Assembly (NCBI GenBank): GCA_900759225.1 | Contig: CAAEUM010000292.1 | Location: 1 to 9,250, forward strand | Source of the DNA: Lachnospiraceae bacterium | GTDB taxonomy: Bacteria; Bacillota; Clostridia; Lachnospirales; Lachnospiraceae | DNA length: 9,250 nt | Direction of reading: 5' to 3' | In this document: positions 5,507-9,250 of the stretch, piece by piece | Layout: every line of letters starts with the position of its first letter | Position numbering within the stretch: the stretch's first letter is position 1 | The notes under the pieces: generated by a model | What the model was told of the DNA's origin: nothing | Seen by the model: the letters and a program-made list of their open reading frames with translations, nothing else | The model's database searches: none | Position numbers and translations under genes: made by a program

Positions 5507-6382
5507 ATGTCAATAAAAGCGGTAGATTTGAATTATGTTTACGGCGGAGGAACTGCTTTTGAGCAGCATGCTCTGTTTGATGTGAATTTTGAGATTCAGG
5601 ATGGGGAATTTGTGGGGATTATCGGCCATACGGGTTCGGGAAAATCCACCCTGATCCAGCATTTGAATGGCTTGATCCGTGCAAGCGCCGGTTCCCTCTA
5701 TTATAATGGGGAAAACATCTACCAGGATGGCTATGATATGAAAAAGCTGCGTACCAAGGTGGGGCTTGTATTTCAGTATCCGGAGCATCAGCTTTTTGAG
5801 GTGGATGTGCTGACAGATGTATGCTTCGGTCCGAAAAACCAGGGGCTTTCCCAGGAAGAGGCTGAAAAGCAGGCAAAGAAGGCACTGACTCTGGTGGGGC
5901 TGGATGAAACCTACTATAAGCAGTCCCCCTTTGAGCTGTCGGGAGGCCAGAAGCGCCGCGTTGCCATTGCCGGCGTCCTTGCCATGGAACCGGAGGTGCT
6001 GATCTTAGATGAGCCCACAGCGGGCCTGGACCCCAGGGGGAGGGACGAGATCTTAAATCAGATTGAAGCCCTTCACAGGGAACGGGGGATGACCATTATC
6101 CTTGTGTCTCACAGCATGGAGGATGTGGCGAGATATGCCCACAGGCTGATTGTTATGAACCATGGACAGAGGGTATTTGACGGCACCCCAAAGGAAGTAT
6201 TTGCCCATTACAGGGAGTTAGAGGAGATTGGCCTGGCAGCTCCCCAGATTACCTATCTTGTGCATGAGCTGAACCATGCCGGGATGGAACTTGATAAGGA
6301 TATTACGACAGTGGATGAGGCCAGGGAAGCAATTCTGGCGCTCTGGAAGAAAAAAGAAAGCAGCAGGGATAAGAATGCTTAG
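5507..6382 (+). CDS. ecfA2: ECF transporter ATPase EcfA2 (CbiO-type)
   Basis: Second ATPase of the ECF module; it forms a heterodimer with EcfA1 beneath EcfT. The 291-residue product has Walker A GHTGSGKST (40-48), Q-loop Gln90 (VFQYPEHQLFE, the EcfA2-type variant of the EcfA1 sequence), signature LSGGQKRR (144-151), Walker B VLILDEP with Glu169, and His202. ATG 5507 follows AGGAG (5496-5500), which overlaps the ecfA1 stop, so the two are probably translationally coupled for matched output. Its 3' end overlaps the ecfT start by 8 bases (6375-6382). A charged KKKESSRDKN tail ends the protein. Confidence 0.95.
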   Translation: MSIKAVDLNYVYGGGTAFEQHALFDVNFEIQDGEFVGIIGHTGSGKSTLIQHLNGLIRASAGSLYYNGENIYQDGYDMKKLRTKVGLVFQYPEHQLFEVDVLTDVCFGPKNQGLSQEEAEKQAKKALTLVGLDETYYKQSPFELSGGQKRRVAIAGVLAMEPEVLILDEPTAGLDPRGRDEILNQIEALHRERGMTIILVSHSMEDVARYAHRLIVMNHGQRVFDGTPKEVFAHYRELEEIGLAAPQITYLVHELNHAGMELDKDITTVDEAREAILALWKKKESSRDKNA

Positions 6383-7175
6383 AGAAATCACATTGGGACA
6401 ATATTATCCGGTGGATTCCATCCTTCACAGGCTGGATCCAAGAACAAAACTGTTTGGAACCCTGGTATTTATTGCCTCCCTTTTTATTGCGGACAATATA
6501 TGGGGATATGTTCTGGCTACGGCTGCTCTTGGGGCAGTGATCGGCCTTTCCAAGGTACCCTTCCGCTTTATTGTCCGGGGGCTTAAGGCGATTTTGATAC
6601 TGCTGCTTATCAGTGTCAGCTTTAATCTGTTCCTTACAGACGGAGAGGTACTTGTACAGTTCTGGATATTTAAAATTACAAGAGAAGGCCTGAGGCTGGC
6701 TGCATTTATGGCAGTGCGTCTTATCTACCTGGTGATCGGTTCTTCCGTCATGACTCTTACCACAACGCCTAATCAGCTGACGGATGGTCTGGAAAAGGGG
6801 CTGGGATTTTTAAAGAAGGTGGGAGTGCCGGTTCATGAGGTATCCATGATGATGTCCATTGCCCTGCGCTTTATCCCCATTCTTGTAGAGGAAACAGATA
6901 AGATCATGAAGGCACAGATGGCAAGAGGGGCTGATTTTGAAACAGGGAACCTGATCCAGAAGGCAAAGGCTATGGTTCCGCTGTTAGTGCCCCTGTTTAT
7001 ATCAGCCTTTCGCAGGGCTACAGATCTGGCAATGGCTATGGAGGCCAGATGCTACCGGGGCGGCGATGGAAGGACGAAAATGAAGCCTCTTCAGTATGGA
7101 CAGAGGGATCATGAGGCTTATATGATCCTTACCTTATATTTCCTTCTGATGATCTCCTCAAGGGTATATCTGTAG
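6375..7175 (+). CDS. ecfT: ECF transporter transmembrane protein EcfT
   Basis: Membrane scaffold that links the ATPase pair to exchangeable S components. The 266-residue product has hydrophobic segments at about 26-38, 44-58, 70-88 and 108-128, plus one at the C-terminus (248-262). Between them is a cytoplasmic coupling region with two EcfT signature motifs: Ala-Arg-Gly at 183-185 (AQMARGADFETG) and a second at 224-226 that here reads Ala-Arg-Cys (MEARCYRGGDGRTKMKPL). The frame extends back to 6276 inside ecfA2, but ATG 6375 is preferred. It has AGGG at 6364-6367 at good spacing, gives the standard MLREITLGQYYPVDSILHRLDP start, and overlaps the ecfA2 stop by 8 bases, as in coupled operons. 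truA follows after 15 bases. Confidence 0.95.
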   Translation: MLREITLGQYYPVDSILHRLDPRTKLFGTLVFIASLFIADNIWGYVLATAALGAVIGLSKVPFRFIVRGLKAILILLLISVSFNLFLTDGEVLVQFWIFKITREGLRLAAFMAVRLIYLVIGSSVMTLTTTPNQLTDGLEKGLGFLKKVGVPVHEVSMMMSIALRFIPILVEETDKIMKAQMARGADFETGNLIQKAKAMVPLLVPLFISAFRRATDLAMAMEARCYRGGDGRTKMKPLQYGQRDHEAYMILTLYFLLMISSRVYL

Positions 7176-7190
7176 GAAAGGAGCCCGGTC

Positions 7191-7967
7191 ATGGAAAACA
7201 GGAAAAAAAGGGTGCGCCTTGTTGTGGCATATGACGGTACGGCCTATCATGGCTGGCAGCTTCAGCCAGGGGCAGTGACCGTAGAACAGGTATTAAATGA
7301 GAAGTTGACGGAGCTTCTTGGGGAAGAGATAGAGGTGATCGGGGCCAGCAGGACTGACTCAGGTGTCCATGCCAGAGGGAATGTGGCTGTATTTGACACA
7401 GCTCACCGCATGCCGGCAGAGAAGATTTCCTTTGCCTTAAACCAGCGCCTTCCGGCGGATATACGGATCCAATCTTCAGAAGAGGTGGCTGCGGACTGGC
7501 ATCCCAGAAAATGCAGGTGCATAAAGACCTATGAGTACCGGATCATTAACCGTACCATGGAAATGCCTTTGGAGCGGCTGTATGCTTATTTTTATCATTA
7601 TCCTCTGGATGTGGAAAAAATGCGTCTGGCAGCAGCTTTTTTAGAGGGGGAGCATGATTTTAAAAGCTTCTGCAATGTAAGAACCCAGGTAAAGGATACA
7701 GTGCGCACAGTTTATAAGGTGGAGGTTTCCAGCCTGGAACAGGATGTTATATCTGTTAAGGTAACGGGAAATGGCTTCCTTTATAATATGGTGCGGATCA
7801 TAGCAGGGACTCTGATCGCAGTGGGAGCAGGGCAGAGAAGCCCTGAGGAGATCCCTGCCATGCTAAAAGCCTGCGACCGGGCTGCGGCAGGGCCTACTGC
7901 GCCTGCTCATGGGCTTACCCTTGTAAAAATGGAGTACCCGGATGATGCAGAGGTCCGAGTGTTTTGA
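7191..7967 (+). CDS. truA: tRNA pseudouridine(38-40) synthase TruA
   Basis: Converts uridines 38, 39 and 40 in the anticodon arm of many tRNAs to pseudouridine. The 258-residue product has the N-terminal VAYDGTAYHGWQLQP (12-26), the catalytic motif GASRTDSGVHA with nucleophile Asp56 (51-61), the active-site tyrosine segment KTYEYRI with Tyr114, and the C-terminal GNGFLYNMVRIIAGTL (193-208), all typical of TruA. Length is normal for the family. ATG 7191 is preceded by AAAGGAG (7177-7183) with a 7-base spacer. It is the last gene of the ecf operon. I find no convincing terminator between it and the rplM promoter, so some read-through into rplM-rpsI is likely. The ecf-truA-rplM-rpsI order is conserved in many Firmicutes. 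Confidence 0.97.
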   Translation: MENRKKRVRLVVAYDGTAYHGWQLQPGAVTVEQVLNEKLTELLGEEIEVIGASRTDSGVHARGNVAVFDTAHRMPAEKISFALNQRLPADIRIQSSEEVAADWHPRKCRCIKTYEYRIINRTMEMPLERLYAYFYHYPLDVEKMRLAAAFLEGEHDFKSFCNVRTQVKDTVRTVYKVEVSSLEQDVISVKVTGNGFLYNMVRIIAGTLIAVGAGQRSPEEIPAMLKACDRAAAGPTAPAHGLTLVKMEYPDDAEVRVF

Positions 7968-8006
7968 CAAAGACAGCCCTGTAAAATATCCACTTACAAG
8001 TAAGCT

Positions 8007-8051
8007 TGACGTTGATCTTTACATTAATTTTCCCGCCCTCTGAACTGTTAC
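8007..8051. repeat. Intergenic repeat, copy 3 (short form)
   Basis: TGACGT (8007-8012), TTACATTAATTTTC (8019-8032), seven bases, then CTGAACTGTTAC (8040-8051). It matches copy 2 block by block but lacks the inserted hairpins, and it lacks the left GTAACAG arm of copy 1. It ends 32 bases upstream of the rplM -35 box. The rest of the truA-rplM gap (7968-8083) holds nothing else I can support. Confidence 0.7.
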
Positions 8052-8083
8052 GCGAAAATCCATGGAAATCCCGGAAAAAGCGG

Positions 8084-8112
8084 TTGACATGAGGTATTTC
8101 ATATTATATAAT
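8084..8112 (+). promoter_or_regulatory. Consensus sigma-A promoter of rplM-rpsI
   Basis: TTGACA (8084-8089), exactly 17 bases, TATAAT (8107-8112): a perfect match to the housekeeping consensus in both boxes and spacing. Predicted start is near 8119-8120, giving a 5' leader of about 145 bases. Promoter strength fits ribosomal-protein genes and makes rplM-rpsI independent of the weaker ecf promoter. Confidence 0.93.
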
Positions 8113-8134
8113 AATAAACTGTGACATTAAGAGA

Positions 8135-8225
8135 AAATGCTCATCCAAAGCCCCGGAGTGGAGCATTTGACTGATGAATAATTCCCAATATTTATCAGGA
8201 ATACAGCGGGCATCTGCAGGATGCC
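8135..8225 (+). promoter_or_regulatory. Structured 5' leader of rplM, possible L13 autoregulatory RNA
   Basis: Three consecutive hairpins lie between the promoter and the ribosome-binding site (AGGAGG, 8252-8257). P1: AAATGCTC (8135-8142) with GAGCATTT (8161-8168), 8 pairs, with further pairing inside (TCC 8144-8146 with GGA 8155-8157). P2: CTGATGAATA (8171-8180) with TATTTATCAG (8189-8198), 10 pairs including one G-U. P3: GGCATC (8209-8214) with GATGCC (8220-8225), 6 pairs. No U-tract follows, so control, if any, is more likely translational or by stability than by attenuation. L13 leaders are known in low-GC Gram-positives; whether this one belongs to that family I cannot test here. Confidence 0.6.
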
Positions 8226-8264
8226 AGAAACAAAACAAGATGGAGATTAACAGGAGGTTAACCA

Positions 8265-8693
8265 ATGAAGAGTTTTATGGCTAGTCCAGCGACGATTGAA
8301 AGAAAATGGTATGTAGTTGATGCTACAGGATATACATTAGGACGTTTAGCTTCTGAAGTAGCTAAGGTTTTAAGAGGAAAGAATAAGGCAATTTTTACTC
8401 CTCATATGGATTGCGGCGATTATGTGATCGTTGTAAACGCATCTAAGATCAAGGTTACAGGCAAGAAGTTAGACCAGAAGATTTACTACAATCACTCTGA
8501 TTATGTAGGCGGCATGAGAGAAACCACACTGCGCGAGATGATGGAAAAGAAGCCTGAGAAGGTTATCGAGTTAGCAGTAAAGGGAATGCTTCCAAAGGGA
8601 CCTCTGGGAAGAAGCATGCACTCAAAGCTTCATGTATACGCTGGTCCGGAGCATGAGCAGGCAGCACAGAAGCCAGAAGTTTTAACATTTTAA
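8265..8693 (+). CDS. rplM: 50S ribosomal protein L13
   Basis: Early-assembling large-subunit protein that binds 23S rRNA. The 142-residue product is the usual length and shows [20 protein letters not shown] (11-30), [20 protein letters not shown] (35-54), KIKVTGKKL (61-69) and the family signature [13 protein letters not shown] (106-118), ending in [11 protein letters not shown] 8265 follows AGGAGG (8252-8257). ATG 8277 in the same frame lacks such a site. It is the first gene of a two-gene unit with rpsI, driven by a perfect promoter through a structured leader. In other bacteria L13 represses its own mRNA through the leader; that is established for the family but inferred here. Confidence 0.98.
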   Translation: MKSFMASPATIERKWYVVDATGYTLGRLASEVAKVLRGKNKAIFTPHMDCGDYVIVVNASKIKVTGKKLDQKIYYNHSDYVGGMRETTLREMMEKKPEKVIELAVKGMLPKGPLGRSMHSKLHVYAGPEHEQAAQKPEVLTF

Positions 8694-8717
8694 TGAGGAT
8701 TGGAGGAAGAAAGTATC

Positions 8718-9110
8718 ATGGCTAACGCAAAATTTTACGGAACAGGCAGAAGAAAAAAATCAATCGCCAGAGTATATTTAGTACCGGGTACCGGAAAGAT
8801 CACTATCAACAAGAGAGATATTGATGAGTATCTTGGTCTTGAAACATTAAAGTTAATCGTTCGCCAGCCATTAGTGGCTACCGAGACAACCGATAAGTTT
8901 GATGTATTAGTTAACGTTCGCGGCGGCGGCACAACCGGACAGGCTGGTGCGATCCGCCACGGCATCTCCAGAGCACTCCTTCAGGCAGACGCTGACTACA
9001 GACCAGTTCTGAAGAAGGCAGGCTTCTTAACAAGAGATCCAAGAATGAAGGAAAGAAAGAAATACGGTCTCAAGGCAGCTCGTAGAGCACCGCAGTTCAG
9101 CAAGAGATAA
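8718..9110 (+). CDS. rpsI: 30S ribosomal protein S9
   Basis: Small-subunit head protein whose long C-terminal tail reaches the P site and touches the tRNA anticodon stem. The 130-residue product is full length, with [16 protein letters not shown] (6-21), [22 protein letters not shown] (67-88), the [21 protein letters not shown] block (107-127) and the universal C-terminal Ser-Lys-Arg (128-130), which makes the P-site contact. The frame is open back to a TTG at 8700, but ATG 8718 gives the standard [10 protein letters not shown] start and lies 11 bases after GGAGG (8702-8706). It is 24 bases downstream of rplM. Its 3' end is a known integration target for conjugative elements in some Firmicutes, which matters for the repeats that follow. 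Confidence 0.98.
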   Translation: MANAKFYGTGRRKKSIARVYLVPGTGKITINKRDIDEYLGLETLKLIVRQPLVATETTDKFDVLVNVRGGGTTGQAGAIRHGISRALLQADADYRPVLKKAGFLTRDPRMKERKKYGLKAARRAPQFSKR

Positions 9111-9122
9111 TCTTCGGAACTC

Positions 9123-9153
9123 GGATTTACGTTCAAATCCTTGTTTTACAAGG
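9123..9153 (+). terminator. Weak or alternative hairpins after rpsI
   Basis: GGATTT (9123-9128) pairs with AAATCC (9135-9140), followed by TTGTTTT (9141-9147). CCTTG (9139-9143) can instead pair with CAAGG (9149-9153). The two share C9139 and C9140 and cannot form together. The first is only six mostly A-T pairs with an interrupted U-tract, far weaker than the two clear terminators in this window. It may terminate rplM-rpsI partially. Confidence 0.35.
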
Positions 9154-9200
9154 GGTTGTGGAGTTGTCAGATGTGGTGAAAAGCGGTGGAATTTACTCAG

Positions 9201-9230
9201 TTCGCAACGCATTTGCAACACGTTTGCAAC
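9201..9230. repeat. Three TT(T/C)GCAAC direct repeats with an 11-base period
   Basis: TTCGCAAC (9201-9208), TTTGCAAC (9212-9219) and TTTGCAAC (9223-9230) begin exactly 11 bases apart, about one helical turn, so a protein could bind all three on one face. They lie 90 bases after the rpsI stop in AT-rich DNA without a gene. Arm-type integrase sites of an element integrated at rpsI are one explanation; none of that element is visible in the window. Confidence 0.65.
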
Positions 9231-9250
9231 AAAAATATCTAAAAAATATA

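Noticed and set aside
7996..8003. CTTAC/GTAAG inverted repeat after truA as a terminator
   Set aside because: The arms are separated by only two bases, the stem is short, and no U-tract follows.
9131..9140. GTTCAAATCC resembling a tRNA T-arm after rpsI
   Set aside because: No acceptor, D or anticodon stem can be found around it; it is part of a simple hairpin.
1..9250. CRISPR array, transposase, phage, toxin-antitoxin or biosynthetic cluster
   Set aside because: No regularly spaced long repeats and no such proteins are present; coding content is housekeeping apart from one surface protein.

Overview
The window is chromosomal DNA from a Gram-positive anaerobe of the class Clostridia, most likely Lachnospiraceae (the Clostridium XIVa / Enterocloster-Lacrimispora type). 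This rests on gene order (rpsK-rpsD-rpoA-rplQ, then ecfA1-ecfA2-ecfT-truA, then rplM-rpsI), the protein sequences, strong GGAGG ribosome-binding sites, GTG starts and textbook sigma-A promoters. I cannot name the species from sequence alone. All genes are on the + strand.

Layout. 1-2969 is the 3' end of the large ribosomal-protein operon: a probable rpsM tail, rpsK (S11), rpsD (S4), rpoA (RNA polymerase alpha) and rplQ (L17), closed by a strong terminator. The gaps before rpoA and before rplQ are unusually long and hold hairpins. The rpoA-rplQ gap carries two stem-loops with nearly the same 17-base loop on different stems that still pair. 2970-4447 is a self-contained unit with its own promoter, one secreted protein with choline-binding-type cell-wall repeats, and its own terminator. 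It sits between rplQ and the ECF genes, which are usually adjacent in this group. 4568-7967 is a promoter followed by ecfA1, ecfA2 and ecfT (the shared energizing module of group II ECF vitamin transporters) and truA (tRNA pseudouridine synthase). 8084-9110 has a perfect sigma-A promoter, a structured 5' leader, rplM (L13) and rpsI (S9). 9111-9250 holds no gene I can support. It contains weak alternative hairpins and three TT(T/C)GCAAC repeats phased at exactly 11 bases, which may mark the edge of an integrated element just beyond the window.

A small intergenic repeat family links three gaps. The 12-mer CTGAACTGTTAC occurs three times, always in a gap, always on the + strand and always preceded by AATTTTC. 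One copy is a long palindrome behind rplQ. One is enlarged by two perfect hairpins in front of ecfA1. One is a short copy in front of rplM.

As a whole the region is housekeeping: translation, transcription, cofactor uptake and tRNA modification. The unexplained content lies in the gaps: the twin hairpins before rplQ, the modular repeat family and the phased repeats after rpsI. The inserted surface-protein gene is the only accessory coding sequence.
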